Source: Avena insularis (lineage: Eukaryota; Streptophyta; Magnoliopsida; Poales; Poaceae). Taken from it: DNA of 64,000 nucleotides. The notes under the pieces are model-generated. The model was not told where the DNA came from. It ran no database searches and saw only the letters and a list, made by a program, of their open reading frames with translations. Where the stretch lies: assembly GCA_023614405.1 (NCBI GenBank), contig CM042684.1:205908941-205972940 (forward strand). Direction: 5' to 3'. Shown here in pieces: positions 11,043-22,432 of the stretch. Both the position numbers and the translations under genes were made by a program. Each line of letters starts with the position of its first letter. Within the stretch, counting starts at the first letter, position 1.

Positions 11043-11098
11043 GGCTACCTTCTGTAGAGGAGCGGCTGCGGGCTACCTTCTGTAGAGGAGCGGCTGCT
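11043..11098. repeat. 28-bp tandem repeat, two copies
   Basis: Two copies of a unit starting GGCTACCTTCTGTAGAGGAG at 11043 and 11071. A further partial GAGCGGCTGCGGG follows near 11113. Confidence 0.8.
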
Positions 11099-13362
11099 GT
11101 AGATCGCAGACGAGCGGCTGCGGGTGTGCGTGCGGTGCGCCATGAGACTGCTCCGGATCCCTATTCCCGATCCCGAATTCCTGATTCTCGTCGGAGTGGA
11201 TTTCTCGATCAACTGTACGTCTGTGCGCGGAGCGGCAGAGATCCCGTCCGTGGAAGTGGAACACGAAGACGAAGCGATCTCGTTCTCGTCCCGTACTCCC
11301 GTCCACGTTCGATCGATGTCGATCTCGTCCAATTTTGCATGGGCTAGGCGGTGGCCGGTGGGCAGTTCGATGATCGATCGATCTCGTCCAGGTTCGCGTG
11401 AGCGTGACTGCCTTCTCGCCTTCTCGGAACCAGAGTTAGGGGCCCGTTAGCCAGCCCAACTGCTAAGCTAATTTTTTGTCTCAGATAGGCATATATATGG
11501 ACTTCTATACTACACTAGCTGAATGCCCGTGCGTTGCCACGGTTACCCTTCCCACTGCAAAATTCTATGACATAAAGGATATGCTGACATAAATAACTTT
11601 CCATTAACATTTTAACGGCTATGTAAAAGATGTGACATGTATATATATTTTTTCTATAACATTACACCTGGCCGATCTATAACAAGTATGCCCCTAAAAG
11701 TCGATTATTAACCTCGTGAGGTTAAGCCTTACATTTTTCTATGTGTGTCAATATTGAGCTATTTTTTTAAATAATACTTTTTTAATCATTTTCGCAAATA
11801 ATACTCAAATCTATGAAATTTTAAATCTAGCACACCATCGGCATTCATTCGGTTTTGGCGTGGTCGGTACGACGAAACGCCTTGATGGAGTATCTTGCTC
11901 TTTAGATGATTGATCTGCTCATCTGATTTCGGCCAGCTTAATTTATGCCCTGCCCTTCCTTGTTTGGTTGTCTCGTTTGGAGTTCAACAACGAAATTAAA
12001 GGTGGCCATCCACACCAATGCATCCCTCTGATGGATGACCTGTTAGCGCCGGACAGGACTCAAGAATCAAACGTCTTGTAATTAACCATACCGATCACCA
12101 GTTTGTAGGTGTTTTGGTGGTGATGTTGTTGGTGGCTATTGTCAGTGCGTTTTGGTGATTTTTATACTCCTGCACACACTGTTGTAGCTCCAAGAGTCAT
12201 TGCGTTTGGGTTTGTATCAGCAGAAATGAAAACCACGTACTCCTACTTTACTGCTTGAGTTATTGTGGTTCTAAAAATAGCATTGGTCACATATGCTTTG
12301 GCGAATCATTACAGGTTTCCAACTCCACTATGTATTGGCATCAGCACCACATCGACAGATACCACCTAGAGCTGTAAGATGAGCAGAAAAGTGGAGGACA
12401 GAGAAATCCCCTCTCCGCAGGTTAAGTTACAGTAGCACACTCATCTCTACTCTGCACTGGCCATCTTCACGGGTAATTCAGACATCAAACATGTCTAATA
12501 AATTCTTCAAGAGGACCTGATCTGGAGCAAGAAAGCACACAAATTGAAGCCTCCGAAAAGATTAAGAGGAGCACCACACTGGCTCCACGCCCATGCGCAT
12601 CTAAACTACAAGTCTGCAATCAGCAATGAGCTCTGCAAAAGTCCATGAACGCCCATGCGCGTGTATGCCTTTGTGGGACTCTCACAGCTGGTCTTGACTC
12701 TTGAGCAGGTTTAGGGCCACCGGCATGTGCCACCAGCGGCGGCATGAGTCTGGCCACCAGCAGTAAACACTTCTCCACGATCAGTCGCTGAGCAGCATGG
12801 CGGAAGCGCGCACGCAAGCGGCCACCAGTCGATCTTTGCAGTGCGGGCAAGCGCTTGGGGAGAAAAGTGAGACGGCGACCCTCTGGTCGGCCAGCACGGC
12901 GCAGCGAGGCTAGTACAGGGGCATCGACTCTCGTGTAGTGCATTCTAGTACAGGGGCAGCGATTCTCATGCGGTGGAGGCCGACGCGCGGTGGAGAAGAC
13001 CGAGGCGCTGCGTACAGGAGAGCCTTTTGGGCGGCCGAGAAATAGAAAAACACCAGCGGCGCCACTCAGCCCCGTCGGCGCTGTACCGAGACCTTCTGAT
13101 TCCCTGCATCCCCGGACCCTGGCACCATCTCGTGGAGATTTCAGTGATCTTCAAATCTTTGTGGCTACGCACCGGTCGCGTTGAAAAGGGAAAGAGGCGG
13201 AGGGGATCGGGTCACCGCTCAGCCGGCCGCAAAAGAACAAATCGTGCAGTTTCTCAATAAGCGGTGGCATCCCTTGTAGTATCTTAGAACTGCTAGGGGC
13301 AAAATAGTAAAAGAGGGACAGACGGAAAATCTGTGAAACGGCGAACGTACGACAAAGTAAAT

Positions 13363-13389
13363 TAATAGATAGATAGATAGATAGATAGA
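13363..13389. repeat. TAGA microsatellite
   Basis: About six and a half TAGA units near the right end of the hAT-like element. A plain tetranucleotide repeat. Confidence 0.9.
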
Positions 13390-13880
13390 CTAGATATACC
13401 TCAGGGGGCCCCTGAAAATTTTAGGTCCGGGGCGGCTGCCCCTTCCGCCCCCCCTTGGGCCGGGCCTGAACGCCATGGACGGAAAGACCCACATACCTCA
13501 AAACCTGCTGGCCCTCAACGATAGCTGCAACGGACGGGACGACAGCGGCCAGGCGCGGCTGAGGCAGAGCGGCACCTAGCAGCGATTCCAGCGGCGAGCG
13601 GCAGCAGACGACTCGATCCCTTGGCAACGGCGGCGTGACTTGGATGTTGTGGTTCCGTACAAGGACAACACCAGGTTATCCTTTTATTCTCCAACTCTGT
13701 TATCCTTATCCGGTCTTGACTAGGTATTTTATTTTATTTTATTTTATTCCCTTCCTCAATTCTGAATTTCTGAAATTGAACGACTCACCCAAATTCATCC
13801 GATCTCCCGTCTGATAAACTTACAGTTGTTTTGTCAACTTTTTGTCCAATCTGTTTCCCTAAATTTTCCGGGATGTTACA

Positions 13881-14720
13881 TTCTCCACGGCTCATTAGAA
13901 TTCGCCCTCGAATTCTTCGAACTTTAGATAGCTCAATGACTAATCTCAATCATGTAATAAAGTACCACTTCGCAACTCCACCATAAAGAATATATCAGTT
14001 TTACTTCTCTTCTTATAAAGCCTCAACTGCAACGTCACACTCTGTTCCAAAAGTCTCACATACTTGCTTCTTGGAAAGAAATAATTGCTCGAGATTATTC
14101 ACCATGATCACTCGATGCTTTGCCTTCCTCAACCACATGATACGAGCTAAGTATCGATTACTATCATGGAGGGGCCTCGATGAAATGTCTCATAAGGTAC
14201 CCTGAAACATCGCGTATGTTTTCTACTCACTGCAACTCCTATGCTTGGCAACAGTTGCCTCTTCTAAAGGTGGAACGTCCTACCACGGTTCAAGCTTAAT
14301 ATCATCGGCTCTCTACTAAATAGGGGTATAGGCACACATGGTTTCACCACTCCATCGTAACAACAGCAAATAATAAGAGTAGTCGGTATGGGGGTCAATC
14401 CATCCCGCACCCAAACTATTAAATTTGTACGTGGTTAGATGAATCTCACAACCTAACACTCGAGTCATATTCACTCGCATTGTGGACAAATTTCATGGGC
14501 ATGGACCATGATCCATGGGTTGAATCCCAGTTAATCTACCCACAAAGCACTATATAACTATAGTATCGTTACTCTAAAACTCCATAGGTTGCTAACGAGA
14601 GAAACCTTCTTAATAATTTGTCCTCACAACTGGCACTCATGAGATCTAAATGTGTCCCCAATAGAAATAGACGGATAGATTGGCTAAACATGGGAATAAA
14701 ATGTCCAAGGAGTGATTGTT
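13881..14720. other. 3' untranslated part of element C internal region
   Basis: About 840 bp between the left LTR and the end of gag. No pol motif is seen in any frame. Next to the LTR the minus strand reads GAGCCGTGGAGAA, a weak polypurine tract. Confidence 0.4.
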
Positions 14721-16810
14721 CTAGAAGCGAAGTATATTGCTACCTGTGAACCCCTTTGAGTGACCACTAGAAGTTGCCGGCATGGTGTAGATTACCGGCC
14801 TCGTCAAGGTAGAAGAATTCCCAACGGGCTGCTTCTCAGGAGGTATTATGGGTGGAGATGGTAGCGGAGGCGAAGAATATGAAGCTAGAAGTGGAGTTGC
14901 CTGCCAGTAATAGCATGTAGGCGGAGGTGGGAGCTGATGCGGGGCTACCATCATTTGGACTGATCCATGGGACGAGATAAGACCTGAATTAGCAATATGA
15001 GAGGAACCATGTGTCAAAGAAACTTCTGACGGAGGGGTGATAATTTGCCACTTGATGATGGAATCCGGGTTTTCCTTGCAAACATTCCTCATATGACCAG
15101 ACTTGCCGCACTGGTTACAAGTATCGAAGAAGTCACAGTCTGAGGTGTAACACCCCGTCCACTCCTGGGCCCGGGGGGTGTCACTCCTGGCAGCTTAATA
15201 GGATGTCTAGAGTGGCCCCACAGACCAACACTAGTCTTTTCTATGCACTTTGTCGTCACTCATGCGCACCCGGTTACCCACTTCCCGGTCGGTCACCCAT
15301 CCTAGAATTGCTCTAGACCAAGCACGCTTAACCTTAGAGTTCTTTTCGAATGAGCTTCCAGAAAAGAAGTTGCAACTTGTTGGTATGAGTATTCTATCAA
15401 TCCTATTAAGCCATGTGCCTGGTCTCACATACACCCACCCTTTAGAAGATCGATGCCCTCATCGATCAAGCACACCCCAGGAACGTTCCCTCTTGGCACG
15501 CGTCTGAGCGTCCGGTCAAACACATGTGCCATGCCGTGTCCACTCCGGGCCACACGCGCCATGCTCCACATGTCCCGCCACTAACCCGCACACACCTGTG
15601 TAATCGCAAGGGTCGGCTCTGATACCACTTGTAACACCCCGTCCACTCCTGGGCCCGGGGGGTGTCACTCCTGGCAGCTTAATAGGATATCTAGACTGGC
15701 CCCACAGACCAACACTAGTCTTTTCTGCACACTTTGTCCTCACTCATGCGCACCCGGTTACCCACTTCCCGGTCGGTTACCCATCCTAGAATTGCTCTAG
15801 GCCAAGCACGCTTAACCTTAGAGTTCTTTTCGAATAAGCTTCCGGAAAAGAAGTTGCAACTTGTTGGTATGAGTATTCTGTCAATCCTATTAAGCCATGT
15901 GCCTGGTCTCACATGAGGCACGATGGTTTTGCCCACACCTGAGGCATATCAATCCTTGCCCAGGAGCAGGGCGCATGAATTTTGTCCTTGAAGAAAATTG
16001 TGACATTGGTCTAGATTGATGTTGGGATTGCCCATCTTGCTTGGACTTCTTGAAAGCAGGACACTCCGTAAGCTCACTCCCTTCTTGATGGTTCCTCTTA
16101 TGCCTACTACTCATGCCACTAGTACCACTTGTACGAGCTGCCTCTGCCTTCGTGAGTTGAATCTGTAACTCCATCCCCCTCGCCTGTTCAACCATGGTGA
16201 AACTCATTTGGCTGATTAGCTCCCATGACATGTCGATATTATGGATTAAGCCCTTCAAAGAATCTCCTAGCTTTCTAACCTCATTTTGGTTAATGTGGTC
16301 CACAAAATGAACAATCTTACTGAACTTAGTCTCGTACTCACCCACTGTCTCGTCGCCTTGCTTTATATTCCTTAGGGCAACATCCATCTTCTCCTTGAAT
16401 GAAGCCGGGTAGTATTTGTTAGTGAATTGCTTAATAAAAACATCCCATGTGGGCGGTCCATGGACTGGTGCCCAAGCTGTACGCACTCCTTCCCACCAAT
16501 CATCAGCGAGACCCTTCAATTGAAAAGCCACATAGACGACTCTGTCCTCTGGTGTCATCCATGATGCATCCATGTATTTCTCCATGGTGCGAAGCCAACT
16601 TGCAACATCCATCGGTGTTCCTGATCCGTCAAACTTATCCAACTTCATTTCTAGCCACTTAGTGAGCGTCATGTTGGAAGCACGATATCCATCACTATTC
16701 CTAGATTGGCTTACTTCCTCATCGTCATGATGACTCCGCTCATCTGACTCCTCTGCACGACCATTGCAGCCAGCACGGCCACGAGCTCGACCTCTACGTG
16801 TCGGTGCCAT
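14721..16810 (-). pseudogene. gag of element C, split by the TRIM
   Basis: Starts at 16810 (MAPTRRGRARGRAG). A retrotransposon gag domain follows, with KFDGSGTPMDVASWL, LKGLADDWWEGV and YYPASFKEKM as landmarks, then a basic and Ser/Gln-rich region. A first zinc knuckle begins CLRCGQNH near 15940. The TRIM at 15146-15913 interrupts the frame inside this knuckle, between Ser and the last Cys-containing segment. Left of the TRIM the gene resumes with a second knuckle, CNQCGKSGHMRNVC (about 15113-15072), and a Pro-rich tail to 14721. Gag packages the element RNA; the knuckles bind nucleic acid. Without the TRIM this would be a single long gag frame. The reading is strong for gag; the family name is inference. 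Confidence 0.82.
15146..15913 (-). mobile_element. TRIM (terminal-repeat retrotransposon in miniature), 768 bp
   Basis: Two 284-bp LTRs (15146-15429 and 15630-15913) flank a 200-bp internal region. The internal region starts, on the minus strand, with an iMet PBS (complement of GCTCTGATACCA at 15616-15627) and ends at a purine run next to the other LTR. The LTR edges read TGTAACACCCC...GGTCTCACA on the plus strand. Target duplication TGAGG is at 15141-15145 and 15914-15918. The LTRs differ at about eleven positions by my count. There is no coding capacity. Its minus-strand 3' end GGGTGTTACA equals that of host element C, so the same enzymes could mobilise both (inference). Confidence 0.92.
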
Positions 16811-17082
16811 AACTAATACAACGAATTATCAATAATCAGCAAACAAAAACAAGTGACATCAATCAACTCCATCCTTACTCAAATGGATAAGATAAGCAGT
16901 CGAAATAAAATCAGCAAAAACGCAAATGAGATGCATGTCCCATAAACCCCATCCTACGGTGGACATGGTGTGTCATTTTTTTATTTGGTTGGTCCTAAGT
17001 CAAGTTTTAGGTGTTTATAAACCTTAAGCAAAGTTATATTTAATAAGACGCAAACTTACTACGCCAGAGATCTAAAGCCTAG

Positions 17083-17094
17083 GCTCTGATACCA
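17083..17094 (-). promoter_or_regulatory. Primer-binding site of element C
   Basis: GCTCTGATACCA on the plus strand is TGGTATCAGAGC on the minus strand, matching the 3' end of initiator methionine tRNA. It sits 2 bp from the right LTR and shows that C is in minus orientation. Confidence 0.9.
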
Positions 17095-17096
17095 AC

Positions 17097-18870
17097 TGTA
17101 ACACCCTAGGTTTCTCTCATGCCTGGCGATGCTACCATACTATCTAAATAACCAAGTATAGGGAAAATTATAACTTTGGGAAACACCTTCTTTGTTTATA
17201 AGGACATCCACGACATGCAATTTAAAGATACTCATCATATATCATCAATATAGTCCATAATTCAGCTAGAAGATATAAAATATATAGAGACAACGATCCG
17301 AACGACCAAAGGCTCACACTGAGATAACAGTGGAATATGAAAACAAGCAAACTTGATATACAACTAATAGACTAGGACTAGATGATTGTTCTCTAAGCAT
17401 TGTCTAGAGTATGTGATCAAGTGATGTGGTAGGTGTACTACGCCCGTCTCCCATGCATATGTCGCTTACTTAGTACCTGAAAACCAAATAAAAACGCAAG
17501 AGTGAGTACATAAATACTTAGCAAGTACAGTAGGAACCATAAGGAATGAACATCATTAGAACTTCGACTAGAAACACAAAATTCGTCTGAACTATGGAAT
17601 ACCGCTGGCTCGGAATTTACCAGCTATGGGTTTTGGCAGTGCTGGTTCGGAATTTACCAGCGTGTCGGCTCGGACTTACCGTCCTACCGTAGCGTTGGCT
17701 CGGAATTTACCAACCCGCAACCCATGAAGTATGGAAGGGAAATATTAAATCAAAAGAGGTACGAAATAAGAACCAAACACACTTGCAGCACAACAATAAC
17801 ACAACCAAGCATAAAGAAACGAGGTTCATCATGCACTTGCCTCTAACGGAAAGGGCCGCGTAATAGGTTGTTGACAAAGTTCCTCGATTAACCACAGCCA
17901 CCACCTGAAGAAACCATCTCAATCTCAATATATTGCTACATACGATGGTGTAAAACTTAAATAATCAAAGAACAAGTTCAGTCACTGGTTACTATTTTTT
18001 TGTCCACGTTCCGAATTAGTGTATTTCCAAACACAAACTAACTCTGATGTGTACAGGTTCAGATAGATCAACCGACAATTACTTCTAAAATCTGAAACCA
18101 TATTCCTTCGGCAAATGACTAGTAGATTTCCAAAATGCGCCGTCCAAAATAAATTCATCCAGGGATGATTTGAAGATTTGATTAGTGAGGATAGTACATA
18201 ACCCATTTATTTTTCCCTAACCTCCGGTGTGCACACAATTTCCCACCTCTATAAACAATCGACTAGAATCCAATAATTAGAAGTAAAAGCTCATGTAGCT
18301 CTACACCCTCTGCATCGTCCTGGTTAATTTTCCCATTAAAGCCGGTGTGTTTTTCCTAGTACTACTCCAGCTAAAGAATCTAATAATACTAGCTTTGGAT
18401 TGAGAATGCACCAACACACAGGTATAACTTAGTACTGCAGCTGATCGTTGAATCGCATCCTACGAACTGGAACGCCATGGCCGGAAAGACCCACATACCT
18501 CAAAACCTGCTGGCCCTCAACGACAGCTGCAACGGACGGGACGACAGCGGCCAGGCGCGGCTGAGGCAGAGCGGCACCCAGCAGCGATTCCGGCGGCGAG
18601 CGGCAGCAGATGACTCGATCCCTTGTTGGCGGCGGCGTGACTTGGATGTTGTGGTTCGTACAAGGACAACACCAGGTTAGCCTTTTATTCTCCAACTCTG
18701 TTATCCTTATTGGTCTTGACTAGGTATTTTATTTTATTTTCTTCCTCAATTCTGAATTTCTGAAATTGAACGACTCACCCAAATTCATCCGATCTCCCGT
18801 CTAGATAAACTTACAGTTGTTTTGTCAACTTTTGTCCAAACTGTTTTCCTAAATTTTCCGGGATGTTACA
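17097..18870 (-). repeat. Right (5') LTR of C, uninterrupted
   Basis: 1774 bp, starts TGTAACACCCTAGG and ends CCGGGATGTTACA. It contains the empty counterpart (ACTGGAACGCCATGG) of the hAT insertion in the left LTR. A repeated phrase 'ctcggaatttacca' occurs several times at about 17610-17712, as in the left LTR at about 9976-10080. Confidence 0.88.
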
Positions 18871-18875
18871 CTAAT

Positions 18876-19028
18876 ACATCAGGTTCATTAAGAAACAAGT
18901 CCACATGTTGTTCTAGTAGCTTAGCACAACCTCTTATAATTGGTCCAATCCTTATCTCATTGGATTGATCCTTCTTTACAGCAGGTGGAACATCATCAGT
19001 AGGTGTAATTGTAGGGATGTTCTCATCA
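18876..19028 (-). repeat. 3' LTR of D, part 2
   Basis: Continues the LTR interrupted at 9462 and ends at TCTCATCA, next to the polypurine tract of D. Together with 8695-9462 it reproduces the LTR at 25057-25944. Confidence 0.88.
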
Positions 19029-20333
19029 TCTCTCCCCCTTAAAAGGCATCGACCTCGACGCTCCAAGGTCTTCTCCATCATATGGTGATAAATCAGCAAC
19101 GTTGAACCTGTTGCTAAATCCACCAAACTCCTCAATATGTATATCAATCGTGTAGGCATTATCATTAATCCTGGCTAACATCTTGTAAGGACTAGCACCA
19201 CGTGGCTTCGATTTTGACTTTCGAAGTAGTGGAAATCTATCCTTGCGTAGATGCACCCATACCATGTCGCCAGGCTTGAACAATAATTCCTTCCTTCCTT
19301 GATTCCTTGCAGCAATAATGTTCTTGTCTTTCTTATCAATAGCCTCTCGAGTCTTCTCATGAATCTTCTTCACATATTCAACACGTTTTGACGCCTCCAT
19401 ATCAACTCTTTCATGCAACGGTAGAGGCAACAAATCAAGTGGCGTCAATGGCTTGAAACCATACACCACCTCAAAAGGACAAAGCTGAGTTGTTGAATGC
19501 ACAACCCTGTTGTATGCAAACTCCACATGTGGCAAACACTCTTCCCACTTCCACAGATTCTTCTTTATCATGGTCCTCAACAACTGTGACAATGTTCGAT
19601 TCACCACTTCCGTTTGACCATCTATTTGGGGATGACATGTAGTATTGAATAGCAGCTTCGTTCCTAGCTTCCCTCATAAGGTCTTCCAAAAATAGCTCAT
19701 GAACTTCACATCACGGTCAGAAACAATCGTCTTGGTTACTCCATATAATCTCACGATGTCCATGAAAAACAGGTTAGCAACATGTGACACATCGTCGCTT
19801 TTGTGGCAGGCAAGAAAATGAGCCATCTTAGAGAACCTATCCACTACCACAAATATAGAATCATGACCTCTACGAGTTTTAGGTAGACCTAGCACAAAAT
19901 CCATACTAATGTCTTCCCATGGTGTAGTAGGTGCAAAGATAGGTGTATACAAACCATGAGGCTTTAACTTGGATTTGGACTTGTGGCATGTAATGCAACG
20001 ACTCACAAATCTGTACACATCATGCCTCATCTTGGGCCAATAAAAATGATCAGCTAGCATGAGCAATGTCTTCTCATGCCCAAAGTGACCCATCAAACCA
20101 CCAGCATGTGATTCCTGCACTAAAAACAAACACAACGATGATTCTGGAATACATAGTTTGTTAGCTCTAAGCAAATATCCATCATGTATATGATACTTAT
20201 CCCATGCGTTTCTAAGAGCACACAAACGATATGGTTCAGCAAAATCATGGTCAGTTGCATAAAGTGCACAAATACTTTCTAATCCAGGAATTTTAACATC
20301 AAGATCGGTTAATAGCATGTTCTTCCTAGACAA
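19029..20333 (-). pseudogene. Integrase of element D
   Basis: From 20333 the minus strand encodes the HHCC zinc-binding region ([20 protein letters not shown]...CITCHKSK), then the catalytic core with [16 protein letters not shown] and, after a frameshift near 19674, [15 protein letters not shown], where the core Glu would lie. The C-terminal region has HLRKDRFPLLRKSK and a GPY/F-like ASPYKMLARI in place of the GPYKVL of E. Integrase joins element DNA to the host genome. The frame ends in TGATGA exactly at the LTR start. Confidence 0.82.
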
Positions 20334-20495
20334 AGCATCAGCAACTACATTCTACTTTCCTTTCTTATACTTAATGATATAAGGAAAAGATTCAATAAAC
20401 TCAACCCATTTAGCTAATCATCTATGCAAGTGTGATTGAGCTTTCAAATACTTCAATGCTTCATGATCAGAATGTATGATAAATTCTTTTGGCCG

Positions 20496-20582
20496 CAAAT
20501 AATGTTGTCAAACTTCAAGAACTCTAACAAGTGCATACAAATAATGTTGCCACAAATAATGTTGCCAAATAATGTTGCCAAA
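20496..20582. repeat. Short tandem repeats inside RNase H of D
   Basis: CAAATAATGTTG followed by YCA recurs four times, where E has one copy (complement of TGGCAACATTATTTGTGG). The pattern suggests local template switching or slippage. Confidence 0.75.
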
Positions 20583-20999
20583 CTTCATAAATAGGATAAT
20601 TCAATCTAGCACTAGTAAGTTTCTCAGAAAAATATGCTATAGGGCGACCCTCTTGCATCAAAACGCCACCAATACCTATACCACTAGCATCACACTCAAC
20701 TTCAAATTGCTTCAAAAAATCAGGTAATGCAAGTAATGGTGTAGAAGTAAGCAAACGTTTCAATGTATCAAATGCAACATCTTGGGCTGCACCCCATACA
20801 AATGGCACACCTTTCTTAGTCAAATCATTCAATGGTGCAGCAATAGTGCTAAAATCCTTCACAAAGCGCCTATAGAAACCAGCTAAGCCGTGGAAACTAT
20901 GCACTTGACTCACATTCATGGGAATAGGCCAATTCTGAATTGATTCAATTTTAGATTGATCTACCTCTACTCCATGCTTAGATACAACAAATCCTAGAA

Positions 21000-21120
21000 A
21001 TATGACCTTATCTTTTACAATGATTTGATATACCTCAAGATTTGAAATATGACCTTATCTTTTACAATGATTTGAAATATGACCTTATCCTAGATTGATA
21101 TACCTCAAGATTAGCATACA
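21000..21120. repeat. Local repeats between RT and RNase H of D
   Basis: Two and a half copies of a unit around ATATGACCTTATCTTTTACA alternate with TATACCTCAAGATT. The corresponding region of E (about 55900-55960) is single-copy and codes for the connection after the YFDD motif. Confidence 0.75.
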
Positions 21121-22060
21121 GTTTATTATCACGCAACACTTGCAAAACTTGTCGGATATGATTACAATGTTCAGTTTCATTGTGGCTATAGATAAGTATA
21201 TCATCAAAATAAACAACCACAAAACGACCAATAAATTCTCTCAAAACATGATTCATTAATCTCATGAATGTACTAGGTGCATTAGTAAGACCAAACGACA
21301 TAAGTAACCACTCATACAAACCAATTTTTGTTTTGAAAGCAGTTTTCTACTCACCCCCTTCTTTCATCCTAATTTGATGATAACCACTACGCAAATCAAT
21401 CTTAGAGAAAATAGAAGCACCACTCAATTCATCTAACATATCCTCTAAGCGTGGAATAGGATGACGATATCGAATAGTGATGTTATTAATAGCTCTACAA
21501 TCTATACACATGCGCCATGTACCATCTTTCTTAGGCACTAAAATAATAGGAACAACAGAAGGGCTAAGAGAAACATGAATGTACCCTTTATCCAGCACTG
21601 CCTGTACTTGTTTCTGTATCTCCTTTGTTTCTTCGGGATTGGTCCTGTAGGGTGCACGGTTGGGTAATGTGGCGCCAGGGATCAAGTCAATTTGATGCTC
21701 AATGCCACGCAATGGAGGCAATCCTGCGGGTACATATTCTAGAAACACATCCCCAAAACCCTGCAACACGGAAGAGACACCAAGATAAATAGGGGTCATG
21801 TCGTTAGAAACCAATACCTTACCCTTATACATGAGCACAAGCGGCATGGCTGTAGGATCCTCACGAAATTCTCTCATATCCTCCTTGGTGGCTAATATTA
21901 GAAGATTAGGCACTCTCTCACTTTTTGTTATATCACTCGTTTTAGGCTCTATTACATCATGAACAACCACAACACTATCTCACCGATCTATAGAGTCATC
22001 CTTCAAATTCACTTCTATCTTCTGACGAGAATCATTCACAATGTCTTGTGGTGTCATCGG

Positions 22061-22423
22061 CTACATAGTAATCTTCTTTCCCTTGAATTCCAAGTGATAC
22101 GTTTTAGCACGACCATTGTGTTGCACATGGCGATCATAAAGCCAAGGCCGACCCAACAATAGACGGCAAACAGTCATAGGAACCACATCAAAGTCAATAG
22201 AATCCTTGTATGGCCCTATTTGAAAATTCACATATACCATATGATTTACCTTCATCTCACCATTGTTGCTCAACCATTGTATGTCGTATGGCTTGGGATG
22301 AGGTAAGTAAGTCAAATTCAGCTTGGTACATAACTCCTTACTTATAAGATTTCTGCAGCTACCTCCATCAATAATTACCTTGCAAGCTTTGTTAGGTCCA
22401 ACTAGAGATTTTGTTTGGAACAA
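22061..22423 (-). pseudogene. Aspartic protease of element D
   Basis: VIIDGGSCRNLISKEL contains the catalytic Asp in a DGGS context, as in E. Downstream LLLGRPWLYDRHVQHNG is the second conserved protease block (hydrophobic-hydrophobic-Gly-Arg). The protease processes the Gag-Pol polyprotein. The frame is intact over this stretch and is cut off from gag by a stop near 22430. Confidence 0.8.
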
Positions 22424-22432
22424 ATTGCAGCA

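Larger units (their letters stand above)
10831..13468. mobile_element. Non-autonomous hAT-like DNA transposon, 2638 bp
   Basis: Terminal inverted repeats start CAGGCCCGG on the left and end CCGGGCCTG on the right. Degenerate similarity continues inward (AAAATTTTGGACCC against GGTCCGG preceded by AAAATTTTA). An 8-bp target duplication, AACGCCAT, lies at 10823-10830 and 13469-13476. Eight-base duplications and CAGGGCCGG-like ends are typical of hAT elements. The empty site is preserved in the right LTR of C near 18470-18480. No hAT transposase ORF is present, so the copy is non-autonomous. Inside are a 28-bp tandem repeat (11043-11098), a short palindromic 'cccgtgcgttgccacggt' near 11527 and a TAGA microsatellite. 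The ORFs of about 60-108 codons in it overlap on both strands and match nothing I know. Confidence 0.85.
9463..13880 (-). repeat. Left (3') LTR of C, containing the hAT insertion
   Basis: Matches the right LTR (17097-18870) on both sides of the 10831-13468 insertion. A run of ATTTT units near 13722-13748 is longer than its counterpart in the right LTR, a small slippage difference acquired after insertion. Confidence 0.88.
9463..18870 (-). mobile_element. LTR element C (gag-only, non-autonomous), minus strand
   Basis: Ends are TGTAACACCCC...GGGATGTTACA, flanked by CTAAT at 9458-9462 and 18871-18875. LTRs are 1772 bp (left, after removing the hAT insertion and one target copy) and 1774 bp (right), and look nearly identical. 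The iMet PBS on the minus strand next to the right LTR fixes the direction. The internal region is only 3.2 kb (13881-17096) and holds one gag gene and a nested TRIM; I see no protease, RT, RNase H or integrase. LTR style and gag resemble Tekay/Del-type chromoviruses (inference). Movement would need enzymes supplied by a relative. Confidence 0.85.
20404..21970 (-). pseudogene. Reverse transcriptase and RNase H of element D
   Basis: The RT carries [35 protein letters not shown] and the catalytic [10 protein letters not shown]. RNase H starts at [14 protein letters not shown]. Breaks: a frameshift near 21340, a scrambled stretch at 21000-21120 made of repeated 'gaccttatcttttacaatgattt' units, and a cluster of 'aaataatgttgcca' repeats at 20496-20582 within RNase H. 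The sister copy E is colinear without these repeats. Confidence 0.82.

Noticed and set aside
11517..11545. Possible separate insertion starting 'gcccgtgcgttgccacgg'
   Set aside because: The phrase is familiar from grass repeats, but I could not define ends, target duplication or a class, so it is only mentioned inside the hAT-like element.
12620..13260. Gene-like ORFs inside the hAT-like element
   Set aside because: Arg/Ala/Pro-rich frames on both strands in GC-rich DNA, no domain recognised, none favoured by codon pattern.
15516..15743. ORF inside the TRIM
   Set aside because: It crosses the internal/LTR boundary of a TRIM, a class without coding capacity, and matches nothing known.
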